Position numbers and translations under genes: made by a program
Part shown: piece after piece, positions 1 to 8,233 of the stretch
Layout: every line of letters begins with the position of its first letter
Position numbering within the stretch: the first letter of the stretch is position 1
From: Paludibacter sp.
Lineage (GTDB): Bacteria; Bacteroidota; Bacteroidia; Bacteroidales; Paludibacteraceae
Assembly (NCBI GenBank): GCA_023666945.1
Contig: JAMPAY010000004.1
Span: 1 to 64,000 of the forward strand
DNA: 64,000 bases
Direction of reading: 5' to 3'
The notes under the pieces: model-generated
The model's database searches: none
What the model saw: only the letters and a program-made list of their open reading frames with translations
What the model was told of the DNA's origin: nothing

Positions 1-1728
1 GCTACCATTACCGTTACTACCGAAGACGGTAATTTTACTGCAACTTGCCTTGTAAAAGTAGAAAACACTGCGCTTAAGGGGTTGGCCGGTGCATACAACA
101 TTGGTGGCGCAAATGCCGACTATCTTTCGTTGGCGGCTGCATGTGCCGATATTAATACTACGGCTATCGCAGGTGATATACAACTCCTTATCTGTGCCGA
201 TCTCGAAGAGCCGAAGAATGTTGGCTTGCAAAACACATCGGAATATACGATTACTATAACGGTTGATCAAGCCGCTGAACGTAAAATAACCTTTACGCAG
301 ACTGCCGACAATGCAGGTCCCTCGGGAAATATCTGTATCGGTTGCGATATGACGCTTACACACGCAAGTGCAACACCTCTGTCGCAAAATATTATTATTG
401 ATGGTGCTTACCAGGGCGATGGCGAACGCTGGTTGACATTGGAAACGGCTGCTACAGTCAATAAATACAATGGCCCGATCCTTATTTATGGTAATGTAAA
501 AAATGTTGCAGTGCGCAATACGAAGATGATTGTCTTGAACAATGCGGGTACTTCTAACTATGGTGTTACTATTCGTACACAAACAGGATCGGCTTTAGCA
601 CCTGCTAATGTAACCATCGAGAATAACTATATTCAAAACGTGTCAGGTACTTCTGCGCAAGGGCTCTATTTCCAACGTGCTGGTTCGTCTACCGCCAATC
701 CCTCGGATGTAACTATTATCAATAACGATTTTGTGGTGTCTACACGCGGTATTTTCATGGGAGCCAATAGCGGTACAACTACTATTAAGGGCAATACCTT
801 CAAGTTGCGCCAAACGGCTACGGGAATGTTGAGTTATGGTATATGGGGCTATCAAAATGTCGAGGGTACTATTAATATCACCGAAAATAAGTTCTTGGAA
901 CTTTCCACTGCTGCCAATTCATCTGCTGCGGGTGTTATTGCCATTCAAGTGGGTGTCGGGGGCGATTGGACGATTACGAATAACTACCTGACGGGCTTTA
1001 ATCCTACATTTTCTGCCGATGCAATTCTGTTGAGAGGTATCGTTAGTGCTAATGTGGCTTCTGTGAATATTGCTCATAATACTCTTGTCTTGAACGAATT
1101 GCAGAATGCTCCTGCGGCTGCCGAAGCAGGACAAATCGTATTGCTCAATGCTGCAAATGCAACTTCTGTTAAGAACAACCTGGTGGTTTCTTACGAGAAA
1201 AACGCATTGCATACATTGGTGGCAAACGTATCGGAAGTATGTGCTAACAATGTATATTCTCTTGATGAAACAGCCGATAATGCCTACTATGCTGCAGGAA
1301 AGAAAACATTGGCTGACTATCAAACGCTCGAACCGTCTGCTAAAGCCGTAGTGGTAACTTTCACGGATGTGACTACGGGCGATTTGTCGTTGGCAGGATC
1401 TTCGGTAGGCGATAAAAACTTGGGTGTGACTCGTCTGGATGATGTTCTGACCGATATTATGGGTACGGAGCGTGCTACGCTTACCTATGCAGGGGCTTTC
1501 GAGGCTTCCGATCTTACTTCCGGTACAGGAACAAGTGTGGAAACACTTTTGGAAGGTGTTTGGTATGCCGATGGTATTATCTATAATACGGAGAATACCA
1601 TGTTGCAGGTTTATAACGTTAATGGTATGTTGGTGGCTTCGGGTACGAACAATATCAATATGAATGGTCATGCCGCAGGTATGTATGTTGTACGTAGTGC
1701 AGCAGGTGCCATTAAATTTGTGAAATAA
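1..1728 (+). CDS. T9SS-secreted right-handed beta-helix protein, 5' end outside the window
   Basis: The reading frame is open from base 1, so the start lies upstream. The first 25 or so residues (ATITVTTEDGNFTATCLVKV) look like the end of a bacterial Ig-like (Big2) domain. The rest is rich in short Asn-containing beta-helix turns such as VTIENNYIQN, VTIINNDFV and TTIKGNTF, typical of parallel beta-helix (pectate-lyase-like) surface proteins. The last 45 or so residues (LQVYNVNGMLVASG ... AGMYVVRS ... IKFVK) form a type A Por secretion tail, which in T9SS bacteria directs export and attachment at the cell surface. No catalytic residues could be assigned, so the substrate is unknown. A terminator follows directly. 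Confidence 0.85.
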   Translation, partial: ATITVTTEDGNFTATCLVKVENTALKGLAGAYNIGGANADYLSLAAACADINTTAIAGDIQLLICADLEEPKNVGLQNTSEYTITITVDQAAERKITFTQTADNAGPSGNICIGCDMTLTHASATPLSQNIIIDGAYQGDGERWLTLETAATVNKYNGPILIYGNVKNVAVRNTKMIVLNNAGTSNYGVTIRTQTGSALAPANVTIENNYIQNVSGTSAQGLYFQRAGSSTANPSDVTIINNDFVVSTRGIFMGANSGTTTIKGNTFKLRQTATGMLSYGIWGYQNVEGTINITENKFLELSTAANSSAAGVIAIQVGVGGDWTITNNYLTGFNPTFSADAILLRGIVSANVASVNIAHNTLVLNELQNAPAAAEAGQIVLLNAANATSVKNNLVVSYEKNALHTLVANVSEVCANNVYSLDETADNAYYAAGKKTLADYQTLEPSAKAVVVTFTDVTTGDLSLAGSSVGDKNLGVTRLDDVLTDIMGTERATLTYAGAFEASDLTSGTGTSVETLLEGVWYADGIIYNTENTMLQVYNVNGMLVASGTNNINMNGHAAGMYVVRSAAGAIKFVK

Positions 1729-1752
1729 GCATATACTGCTTTACAAAAAAAA

Positions 1753-1780
1753 GCATCCGAATTCTCGGATGCTTTTTTTA
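1753..1780 (+). terminator. rho-independent terminator after the beta-helix gene
   Basis: An 8-bp perfect stem (GCATCCGA at 1753-1760 with TCGGATGC at 1765-1772) with a 4-nt loop is followed by seven T. An A run precedes the stem, so it could also work on the other strand. Confidence 0.9.
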
Positions 1781-1942
1781 TTGCGTATAGTGTCTGTCTT
1801 CTTTGGTATCGTTATCTGTATACTCATAATACACACGATGAGCAGTGTAGTATTTATCCGGAAACGCATCAAAATTTTCCCTAAGTATACCCGCTGATGT
1901 CTGTCTGCTTATCCCGATGGTTGGTTGTCAATTTATCGTTGG

Positions 1943-2008
1943 TTTTTTCCTACGGACTCGTTACGGTATCTCAACGGACTCTTGTAGGACTTTTATTTGG
2001 TAACAAAA
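1943..2008 (+). repeat. dispersed 11-bp-unit intergenic repeat, copy A
   Basis: After a run of six T come three 11-nt units (cctacggactc, gttacggtatc, tcaacggactc), then a tail starting TTGTAGGACTTTTATTTGG and ending in an A-rich stretch. Copies B (15885), C (33731) and D (47281, minus) have the same order of 11-nt units followed by a tail of the form T-CGTCGA-CTTTCATTTTG-AAAA. This copy is the most diverged. It points toward rpmB, whose promoter lies about 120 bp downstream. The rest of 1781-2120 holds no gene that can be supported. Confidence 0.7.
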
Positions 2009-2127
2009 CAATTTCTTGTCTTATTTTTATACCATACACCGCGCTGTAAGTCATTCGTATTGTTTGCTGCGGTTTTATGCGGCATAAGTCTTTACATAAC
2101 GAAGCACCAAAAAAACGTAAGAGATAC

Positions 2128-2158
2128 TTGTGAGTTCAAAAAAAATGTAGTACCTTTG
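2128..2158 (+). promoter_or_regulatory. Bacteroidota promoter of the rpmB operon
   Basis: TTG at 2128-2130, a 20-nt spacer and TACCTTTG at 2151-2158 match the -33/-7 consensus of this phylum. Transcription should begin near 2165, leaving a leader of about 210 nt before rpmB. The leader contains GTTTGTG three times and small GTTTG/CAAAC inverted repeats. Confidence 0.85.
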
Positions 2159-2375
2159 CAGGCAATTTGGCGTGTAGTGGATGAGTTTGTGTCGGTTGAT
2201 AGTCAAACTTGCTGATACTGAGTGTCTGAAGTAATTGCTGATTCTGTGTAAAGAGAGGTTTGTGTAGAGGCAAACATGACGGAAATGCAACGAAAAGAAC
2301 GAATGAGGGGTGGAGTTTGTGCTGAGAGGATGTGTGTAGGGGAGGTAAAATTGAAATAAATAAATTTATAATACA

Positions 2376-2615
2376 ATGTCAAAGATTTGTCAAATTACCG
2401 GCAAGAAAGCCATGGGTGGATGCAATGTGTCGCACTCGAAGCGCCATACAAAGCGCACTTTCGATGTGAACTTGTTCCATAAGAAGTTCTACTGGGTAGA
2501 ACAAGATTGTTGGATTAGCCTGAACGTATCAGCGGCTGGTCTGCGTACTATTAACAAAATCGGTTTGGACGCTGCTCTGAAGCGTGCTGCCGAAAAAGGG
2601 TATTTATACGAATAA
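2376..2615 (+). CDS. rpmB: 50S ribosomal protein bL28
   Basis: This is a structural protein of the large ribosomal subunit. The 79-residue product begins [21 protein letters not shown], the standard bL28 N-terminus, and includes the KRTFDVNL segment and the conserved tryptophan-containing middle. The length is normal for the family. It is first in a three-gene operon with rpmG (18-nt gap) and a DUF4295 gene, an arrangement typical of Bacteroidota. The long 5' leader leaves room for translational feedback, but no known r-protein leader was recognised. Confidence 0.97.
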   Translation: MSKICQITGKKAMGGCNVSHSKRHTKRTFDVNLFHKKFYWVEQDCWISLNVSAAGLRTINKIGLDAALKRAAEKGYLYE

Positions 2616-2633
2616 AGAAGGAGGAAAACCGAG

Positions 2634-2822
2634 ATGGCAAAGAAATCGAAAGAGGCACGTGTACAAGTAATACTTGAGTGCACAGAGCATAAGGCAAGCG
2701 GAATGCCCGGTACTTCACGTTACATCACAACGAAGAACCGTAAAAACACTCCTGACCGTTTGGAATTAAAAAAATACAATCCGATTCTCAAACGTTATAC
2801 TATTCACAAGGAAATTAAATAA
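2634..2822 (+). CDS. rpmG: 50S ribosomal protein bL33
   Basis: A 62-residue large-subunit protein that begins [19 protein letters not shown] and contains the family segments [22 protein letters not shown] and a C-terminal [10 protein letters not shown]. It has no CxxC zinc pairs (a single Cys in ECTEH), so it belongs to the zinc-independent type. It sits between rpmB and the DUF4295 gene in one transcription unit, with gaps of 18 and 10 nt. Confidence 0.96.
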   Translation: MAKKSKEARVQVILECTEHKASGMPGTSRYITTKNRKNTPDRLELKKYNPILKRYTIHKEIK

Positions 2823-2832
2823 GATTTAGACA

Positions 2833-2988
2833 ATGGCAAAGAAAGCGGTCGCTACCCTCCAAACGGGTAATTCAGGACGTAACCACAGCAAATGTATCAA
2901 GATGGTGAAGTCTCCCAAAACAGGAGCCTACATCTTCCAAGAAGAAATCGTTGCTAACGATGATGTTAAAGCCTATTTTGCTAATTAA
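2833..2988 (+). CDS. DUF4295 small basic protein, probable Bacteroidota-specific ribosomal protein
   Basis: This 51-residue ORF starts MAKKAVATLQTGNSGRNHSK and ends DVKAYFAN. The core IKMVKSPKTGAYIFQEEIV is characteristic of DUF4295, a short family found in Bacteroidota directly after rpmB and rpmG. The start lies 10 nt after the rpmG stop, and the operon terminator lies 30 nt after this gene's stop, so it is clearly the third cistron. From memory, the Flavobacterium ribosome structure assigned a phylum-specific large-subunit protein of this kind (called bL38). I am fairly but not fully sure of that link. Confidence 0.9.
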   Translation: MAKKAVATLQTGNSGRNHSKCIKMVKSPKTGAYIFQEEIVANDDVKAYFAN

Positions 2989-3017
2989 GCCCCGGGCTTG
3001 ATAGCACTGATTATACG

Positions 3018-3052
3018 ACACCGAGGTTTCTCAAAACGAGAAACCTCGGTGT
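3018..3052 (+). terminator. hairpin terminator after the rpmB operon
   Basis: A 15-bp perfect stem (3018-3032 with 3038-3052) closes an AAAAC loop and is followed by the T-rich CTGTTTGTGT. The T-rich tail also supplies the TTTG of the next promoter. Confidence 0.85.
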
Positions 3053-3055
3053 CTG

Positions 3056-3087
3056 TTTGTGTATGTCGGAAAGTTTGCTTACTTTTG
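3056..3087 (+). promoter_or_regulatory. promoter of the lipid kinase gene
   Basis: TTTG at 3056-3059, a 20-nt spacer and TACTTTTG at 3080-3087. It starts 4 nt after the preceding hairpin stem. The leader is about 70 nt. Confidence 0.8.
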
Positions 3088-3165
3088 CACACGTGATGCG
3101 CTAATGTTCGGTGGAGTGAAGTGGGTAGGTGAATGGGGCATCGGTAACCGTATGAATAAAATATC

Positions 3166-4089
3166 ATGTTGGCAGTCATAATTAATCCGAAGTCAGGTAA
3201 GAAAGCGTATCGTCAGCAACGTCTCTATCTGTTCAAGTTGCTGAAAGCAAGGCATCTTCCTTTTACGTATAAGGTAACTAAATATGTGGGGCACGCCATC
3301 GAATTGGCACGCGAATTGGTGGAAAAAGGCTACGATGAGTTACTTGTGTTGGGAGGTGATGGAACGCTTTCTGAGGTGATAAATGGTATAATGAGTTCGC
3401 GGGTGGATAATAAATCCTCTATTCGTTTTGGTTTGATGCCGCGAGGTACAGGGAACGATTGGGGACGCTATTGGGGATTGACGAACGATTATAAGCGTGC
3501 TTTGGATGTGTTTTTCAATACGGGTAAGCCGCAACCGATAGATGTAGGTTGTCTTACCTATCAGCGTAATGGCGATCTGTATAAACACTATTTTGTTAAT
3601 TCGGTTGGTTTTGGTGTGGATGCGCGTACGGTGGCAAGGGCACATGTCATGAAGTATTATGTGGGGAGTCATCGCTTGCTCTATTTCTTTGCATTGTTGT
3701 CTGCGGTCTTTACGCATCGTTCGCAAAAGGTGGAATTGCTGACGGAAAAAGGTTCTCTCTTGTCGGCTCCTATGTTTACAATGAATATAGGTAATGGTCC
3801 TTTCTCAGGGGGAGGAATTCGTCAGAATCCGGATGCAGACCCTTGCGATGGTATTTTTCATGCTATGTTTGTGCGACGTCCTACTTTTCGTATAGTTTGT
3901 TCTGCACTGCCTAAAGTGTTTAATGGAGGGCTGAAGGATATCGATTTTATCGACTTTTTTACAGCACGGAAAGTCATTTTGCGGACGCAGCAATATATGG
4001 TATTTGAGGCCGATGGTATATTGGTTGATGCTTGTGGACCTTATGAAGTCGAGGTCTTCCCACATGCTTTACAGATGATTGTACCGTAG
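3166..4089 (+). CDS. YegS/DAGK-family lipid kinase
   Basis: A 307-residue protein with the diacylglycerol kinase catalytic domain. It begins MLAVIINPKSGKKAYR (the nucleotide-binding N-terminus), has the hallmark VLGGDGTLSEVINGI near residue 65 and GLMPRGTGNDWGR near 95, and carries the beta-sandwich C-terminal half. Members phosphorylate diacylglycerol, sphingoid or related lipids using ATP at the cytoplasmic face of the membrane. It is probably monocistronic: it has its own promoter, and the TetR gene downstream has another. The true lipid substrate cannot be told from sequence. Confidence 0.9.
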   Translation: MLAVIINPKSGKKAYRQQRLYLFKLLKARHLPFTYKVTKYVGHAIELARELVEKGYDELLVLGGDGTLSEVINGIMSSRVDNKSSIRFGLMPRGTGNDWGRYWGLTNDYKRALDVFFNTGKPQPIDVGCLTYQRNGDLYKHYFVNSVGFGVDARTVARAHVMKYYVGSHRLLYFFALLSAVFTHRSQKVELLTEKGSLLSAPMFTMNIGNGPFSGGGIRQNPDADPCDGIFHAMFVRRPTFRIVCSALPKVFNGGLKDIDFIDFFTARKVILRTQQYMVFEADGILVDACGPYEVEVFPHALQMIVP

Positions 4090-4215
4090 TACTAATCTGT
4101 AGTTACTCTTATTGATTTGCTTTTTTCTCTCAGAAAAGAAGAAAGAATCTTTTGTGGGCTTTTTTGGAAAACACTCTTAAGGCTGTTTCTTATGAAAAAT
4201 AGGCTTGTTCTTTTG

Positions 4216-4237
4216 TTTTCGAACGTTCGTTCGAAAA
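4216..4237. promoter_or_regulatory. inverted repeat, candidate TetR operator
   Basis: A perfect 9-bp inverted repeat (TTTTCGAAC at 4216-4224, GTTCGAAAA at 4229-4237) with a GTTC spacer. It lies 4 nt upstream of the -33 element of the tetR promoter. Position and symmetry suit autoregulation by a TetR dimer; the assignment is inferred. Confidence 0.65.
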
Positions 4238-4240
4238 ATG

Positions 4241-4272
4241 TTTGGTGTGTTGTGGAAAAAGTTGTATCTTTG
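4241..4272 (+). promoter_or_regulatory. promoter of the TetR gene (and probably the biosynthetic operon)
   Basis: TTTG at 4241-4244, a 20-nt spacer and TATCTTTG at 4265-4272. The tetR start codon lies 25 nt after the -7 element. No separate promoter was seen in front of the acyltransferase gene, so read-through into the operon is likely. Confidence 0.8.
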
Positions 4273-4297
4273 TATCCGTTTTTATGAGAGGTGATGT

Positions 4298-4889
4298 ATG
4301 AATGACCGACGGAATCAAATCTTGGAAAAGGCATTTGAATTGTACCTGCTAAAGGGATATTCGGGGGTGTCGGTGAGTGTGTTGGCAGAGGAATTGGGAA
4401 TAGGGTGTGCAACAATGTACTACTATTTCCAAGATAAAGAAGAGTTGTTTCGCGCTGTTATTCAACGTTATTATCTCGACCCGAGGACAGAGAGTCTGAA
4501 CGTACCGAACGATGTCGTTGGCTGAGTTAATTGCATTATGTACAAATCAGTTGGAGGACCGAAAGGCGATATTGGCTACTTTAAGAAAAACAGAAGTTCG
4601 TTTATCGAACCTTACGTCGCTTTTCTTATCTATGATGTTGCGTTTCCCTGAAATAGGAGAGTTGGCTGCAAAGTTGCGGAAACAAGAATTTGAGATGTGG
4701 AAAAGGGCAGTAATCAATAGTATTCGATTGCGTCAGGTGCGCGATGATGTGGATGCCGATGCAATAGCCACATTGTTTTTAGGAGTGAAAGATGCTTGTG
4801 AAGCGGAATGTTTCGGGCGGGCATTCCCCGCAGGGCATAATATGCGTTCTTTCGGGTATTTGTATGAACTTATAAAAGTTAAGGAATAG
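4298..4889 (+). pseudogene. TetR/AcrR-family regulator split by a frameshift
   Basis: Two overlapping frames together give a normal-length (about 200 residue) TetR protein. Frame one (4298-4525) encodes the DNA-binding domain: ILEKAFELYLLKGYSGVS, then the helix-turn-helix VLAEELGIGCATMYYYF and KEELFRAVI. Frame two (4512-4889) encodes the helical ligand/dimer domain (LTSLFLSMMLRFPEIGELAAKLRK ...). They overlap by 14 nt around 4512-4525. A single-base indel, or a sequencing error, would restore one gene. No slippery heptamer is apparent, so programmed frameshifting is unlikely. If the break is real, the HTH half could at most act without its sensor domain and the operon downstream may be deregulated. 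Its position upstream of the acyltransferase-to-ketoreductase operon makes it the likely regulator of that operon. Confidence 0.8.
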
Positions 4890-4944
4890 GAAATGCTTGT
4901 ATGGGCGGCTTCCGGAAAATTGGGCTTTCCTGTAGGAAATAACT

Positions 4945-6309
4945 ATGGAAAAGGAATTTAGAAAAGCAGGTATAGGATATCGATTGTTTAAACACTACGT
5001 GCGTTTTTGGCACACGAAAGTGTTCTATCGGCATATATACTATATCAATCAAGAGAATGTTCCGGCTGCTGGCGTGCCGGTATTGTTTGCTTCCAATCAT
5101 CAGAATTGTGCGTGCGATCCGCTGAGTTTATTGCTTGGGTTGGAAAACGAAACACACCCTTATGTTATTGCACGTGGAGATGTGTTTGGAAAAACACATC
5201 TGGTTGACTCCTTCTTCTATTGGATAGGATTGTTGCCCGCTTTTCGCTTGAATTTCGATGGAGCGGAGGCTTTGGCTAAGAATGCTGAGACACTTCGTGT
5301 GTCGGGAGACAAGTTGTTGCAAGGAAATCGCTTGATAATCTTCCCCGAAGGTGGACACCAAGATAAACGTTGGTTGGGCGATTTCTCGTTCGGCTATACA
5401 CGTTTGGCATTCGAGGCTGCCGAAGCCGATGCTTTCCAAACGGATATTGTCATAATGCCTTGTGCGCATCACTACTCCGATTATTTTGCTGTGCGGGCTG
5501 ATCTCATATGGCGTTTCGGCAAGCCGATACACTTGCAAGATTGGTACGAATTGTATAAAACTAAACCGCGCACGGCACAACGTGAAGTGAATAAATTGGT
5601 GCGTGAGCAAATAGTATCGCTCATGCTCAATATCACTGATTTGGATAACTACGCAGCAATCGATTTTATTCGGCAGAGCGACTATGGAAACCGATTCGCT
5701 TGTGAGCAAGGCTTTAATCCTAATTGTTTTCCGGAGAAACAAGAGAGCGACCAACGCTTATTCGCTGTCTTGGAAACTGCTAAAAAAACGGATGCCGATG
5801 CGTTGCAATTTGCCTATGACGAAGCAGTGTCATTGCAAGAGGATTATGTCTCTTTAGGCGTTACGGATACTGCTTTACAACGTCAGAATGGGTGGGGTGT
5901 GGCATTGCTGAAAATCATGGCACAGATACTGCTCTTACCCCTGTGGATTGTAACATTATGGCCCAATATCATTTTATATACTGTTCCTTTTGCTTTGTTG
6001 CGAACGGATAAGATGTTCACCAATACACTGCGCCTTATATTGGCGGTCGTGTTAGGAATTCCTTTCTTCTGTTTGCTTACGTTGCTCATTGCCGGTTTGT
6101 GTTTCGGCTGGTGGTGGCAGGCTGCATTGTGGGTATTGCTATATCCGCTTACGGTTTTGTTTGCTTGGTACGATTGGCAATGGATGAAAACTACAATAGA
6201 AGATTTCCGCTTGCTTACGCATAAGAAAGTGGCAGACATTTTGTCGGCAAAACGTGCGCATCTGTTTGCTTCATTGGATGAGTTGATTAAACATAATATA
6301 GATAAATAA
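4945..6309 (+). CDS. PlsC-like glycerophospholipid-type acyltransferase with C-terminal membrane domain
   Basis: A 454-residue protein. The N-terminal half is a 1-acylglycerol-3-phosphate acyltransferase fold: block I is NHQNCACD near residue 51 (a His-x5-Asp spacing, as seen in some Bacteroidota members, rather than the common His-x4-Asp), and block III is FPEGGHQDKR near 134. Residues about 310-410 hold several hydrophobic segments, probably three or four transmembrane helices. It opens the eight-gene operon and is separated from the ketosynthase by only 3 nt. Its likely job is to move an acyl chain made by the downstream ACP-dependent enzymes onto a lipid headgroup at the inner membrane. 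That role is an inference. Confidence 0.85.
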   Translation: MEKEFRKAGIGYRLFKHYVRFWHTKVFYRHIYYINQENVPAAGVPVLFASNHQNCACDPLSLLLGLENETHPYVIARGDVFGKTHLVDSFFYWIGLLPAFRLNFDGAEALAKNAETLRVSGDKLLQGNRLIIFPEGGHQDKRWLGDFSFGYTRLAFEAAEADAFQTDIVIMPCAHHYSDYFAVRADLIWRFGKPIHLQDWYELYKTKPRTAQREVNKLVREQIVSLMLNITDLDNYAAIDFIRQSDYGNRFACEQGFNPNCFPEKQESDQRLFAVLETAKKTDADALQFAYDEAVSLQEDYVSLGVTDTALQRQNGWGVALLKIMAQILLLPLWIVTLWPNIILYTVPFALLRTDKMFTNTLRLILAVVLGIPFFCLLTLLIAGLCFGWWWQAALWVLLYPLTVLFAWYDWQWMKTTIEDFRLLTHKKVADILSAKRAHLFASLDELIKHNIDK

Positions 6310-6312
6310 GAA

Positions 6313-7530
6313 ATGAAAAGAGTTGTTATTACCGGTATGGGTATTTGGTCATGCCTCGGCAAGTCGCTTGAAGAAGTTCGCGAGTCGCTTTATACAGGCA
6401 AATCAGGTATCATTTTCGATCCGGCAAGAAAAGAAATGGGTTTCCGTTCTGCATTGACTGCAAAATTGGATATCCCCGATTTGAAAAAAGAATTGAGTCG
6501 CTCACAACGTGCTTATATGCCGGAGCAGGCAAAATATGCTTATTGTGCAACAATCGAGGCATTGCGTAATGCAGGCATCGATCAAGACTATCTGAATACT
6601 CACGAGGTCGGCTTGCTCTATGGCAACGATAGTTCGGCTGATCCGACGGTACGTGCTGTTGATACCATGCGCGAAAAGAAAGATACTACTTTGTGCGGGT
6701 CGGGTGCCATATTCCAATCAATGAACTCTACTGTCACCATGAACTTGGGCTGTATCTTCAAACTGAAGGGTATCAACCTTACTATCTCTGGTGCTTGTGC
6801 CAGTGGAGCACACGCTATTGGCTTGGGAACGTTGCTTATTCAAACTGGTTTGCAAGATATGATTGTGTGTGGTGGCGCGCAAGAGGTTAATCCTTTCTCT
6901 ATCGGTTCTTTCGATGGTATATCGGCTTTCTCCGTTCGTGAGGATGCTCCGGAAAAGGCTTCGCGTCCGTTCGATCGCGACCGCGATGGATTGGTACCCG
7001 GTGGTGGTGCTGCTACGGTTATTATCGAAGAATACGAACATGCTGTAAAACGTGGTGCACCTATCTTGGCTGAGATTATAGGCTATGGTTTCTCTGCCAA
7101 TGGCGACCACATATCTTCTCCGAATGTAGAAGGTCCCAGCCGTTCACTGCGTATGGCTATCGAACGTGCAGGCATCGATATTCGCGAAATCGGATACATC
7201 AATGCACATGCTACTTCCACTCATGTGGGCGATACCAACGAGGCAAAGGCTATCTACAATGTCTTTGGTGACCAACATGTAGAGGTAACGAGCACAAAAT
7301 CACAAACCGGACACGAAATGTGGATGGCGGGTTCCAGCGAGATTATCTATTCGATGCTGATGATGAAGAACGATTTCATTGCAGCCAATCTCAATTTCGA
7401 GAATCCGGATGAAGATAGTGCTAAACTGATTATTCCTGACAAACGTATCACAAAGCATTTCGATACATTCCTTAGCAACAGTTTCGGTTTTGGAGGAACC
7501 AATGCTACACTCATCGTAAGAAACATTTAA
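6313..7530 (+). CDS. beta-ketoacyl-ACP synthase, KAS I/II type
   Basis: A 405-residue condensing enzyme of the FabB/FabF class. The Cys-His-His triad is complete: Cys162 in GACASG, His299 in NAHATS and His334 in KSQTGHE. It also has the C-terminal NSFGFGGTNATL glycine loop. It extends an ACP-bound acyl chain by two carbons with malonyl-ACP. No second ketosynthase or chain-length factor follows, unlike aryl-polyene systems, which use a heterodimer. It is therefore presumably a homodimer, or pairs with a factor encoded elsewhere. The start is 3 nt after the acyltransferase stop, and the ACP gene follows after 29 nt. Confidence 0.92.
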   Translation: MKRVVITGMGIWSCLGKSLEEVRESLYTGKSGIIFDPARKEMGFRSALTAKLDIPDLKKELSRSQRAYMPEQAKYAYCATIEALRNAGIDQDYLNTHEVGLLYGNDSSADPTVRAVDTMREKKDTTLCGSGAIFQSMNSTVTMNLGCIFKLKGINLTISGACASGAHAIGLGTLLIQTGLQDMIVCGGAQEVNPFSIGSFDGISAFSVREDAPEKASRPFDRDRDGLVPGGGAATVIIEEYEHAVKRGAPILAEIIGYGFSANGDHISSPNVEGPSRSLRMAIERAGIDIREIGYINAHATSTHVGDTNEAKAIYNVFGDQHVEVTSTKSQTGHEMWMAGSSEIIYSMLMMKNDFIAANLNFENPDEDSAKLIIPDKRITKHFDTFLSNSFGFGGTNATLIVRNI

Positions 7531-7559
7531 TACACACATAACATAAAAAGATTACAACA

Positions 7560-7802
7560 ATGGAAAAACAAGAAATTATTGCAAAAGTAAACGAAGTATT
7601 GGCAGAAGAGTTCGAGAAAGATATTGAACTCCTTACTCCCGAAGCCAACATCAAACAAACACTCGAATTGGATAGCCTTTCTTTGGTAGACATGGTTGCT
7701 TTGATCGAGAGCGAGTTCGGTGTTAAAATTGCCAGCGGCGAATTGGCTTCTATCCAAACTTTTGATGCATTGTACAACTATATTGCCGAACACAAGGCTT
7801 AA
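7560..7802 (+). CDS. acyl carrier protein
   Basis: An 80-residue acidic four-helix protein with the phosphopantetheine site LELDSLSLVDM; the attachment residue is Ser39. It is likely a dedicated carrier for this operon rather than the housekeeping AcpP, because it sits between a ketosynthase and dehydratase-like genes. The stop codon overlaps the next start by 1 nt (7802), which implies translational coupling. Confidence 0.93.
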   Translation: MEKQEIIAKVNEVLAEEFEKDIELLTPEANIKQTLELDSLSLVDMVALIESEFGVKIASGELASIQTFDALYNYIAEHKA

Positions 7803-8233
7803 TGGACAATGTACTTTTTGAAGGTGATGGCATTTGCCAACTGATCCCGCAACGCCATCCTATCATGATGGTGGAGCAGTTTGGTGATGCCACAGAAATG
7901 GGAGCATCTACTGCCTTAACAGTTAGAGCCGATAACCTGTTTCTGAAAGATCAACGCCTGCAAGAACCGGGGCTGATTGAGCATATCGCTCAGTCAGCCG
8001 CTGCGTTTGCAGGATATGGAACCTATCGTCAGGGACTTGCACCACGTTTAGGATATATTGGTGAGATCAAAAAATGTCGTATATCCGCTCTCCCCATGTT
8101 GGGCGATGTGTTGAATACACGCTTGAAGATATTGGGTGAAGCCGCCGGAATTACTTTGCTGACTGCGGAAACTCAGGTGAATGGAGAGAAAGTGGCTGAG
8201 TGCCAAATGAAGATATTCTTGAAAGAAGAATGA
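7802..8233 (+). CDS. hotdog-fold protein, ApeP/FabZ-like 3-hydroxyacyl-ACP dehydratase subunit
   Basis: A 143-residue single hotdog. The N-terminal IPQRHPIMMVEQF matches the FabZ opening (PHRYPFLLVDR), and EPGLIEHIAQSAAAFAG corresponds to the FabZ active-site helix, keeping the acidic residue (Glu60). The loop that carries the catalytic His in FabZ (GHFPG) is replaced by LKDQRLQEPG, which has no His; His61 follows the Glu. In aryl-polyene synthases two dehydratase subunits, ApeI and ApeP, form a heterodimer, and this gene resembles ApeP. Pairing with the hotdog protein at 8682-9065 is therefore likely. It overlaps the thioesterase gene through an ATGA. Confidence 0.75.
   Translation: MDNVLFEGDGICQLIPQRHPIMMVEQFGDATEMGASTALTVRADNLFLKDQRLQEPGLIEHIAQSAAAFAGYGTYRQGLAPRLGYIGEIKKCRISALPMLGDVLNTRLKILGEAAGITLLTAETQVNGEKVAECQMKIFLKEE

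Noticed and set aside
1997..2215. 72-residue frame upstream of rpmB
   Set aside because: It crosses the rpmB promoter and repeat copy A; no coding features.
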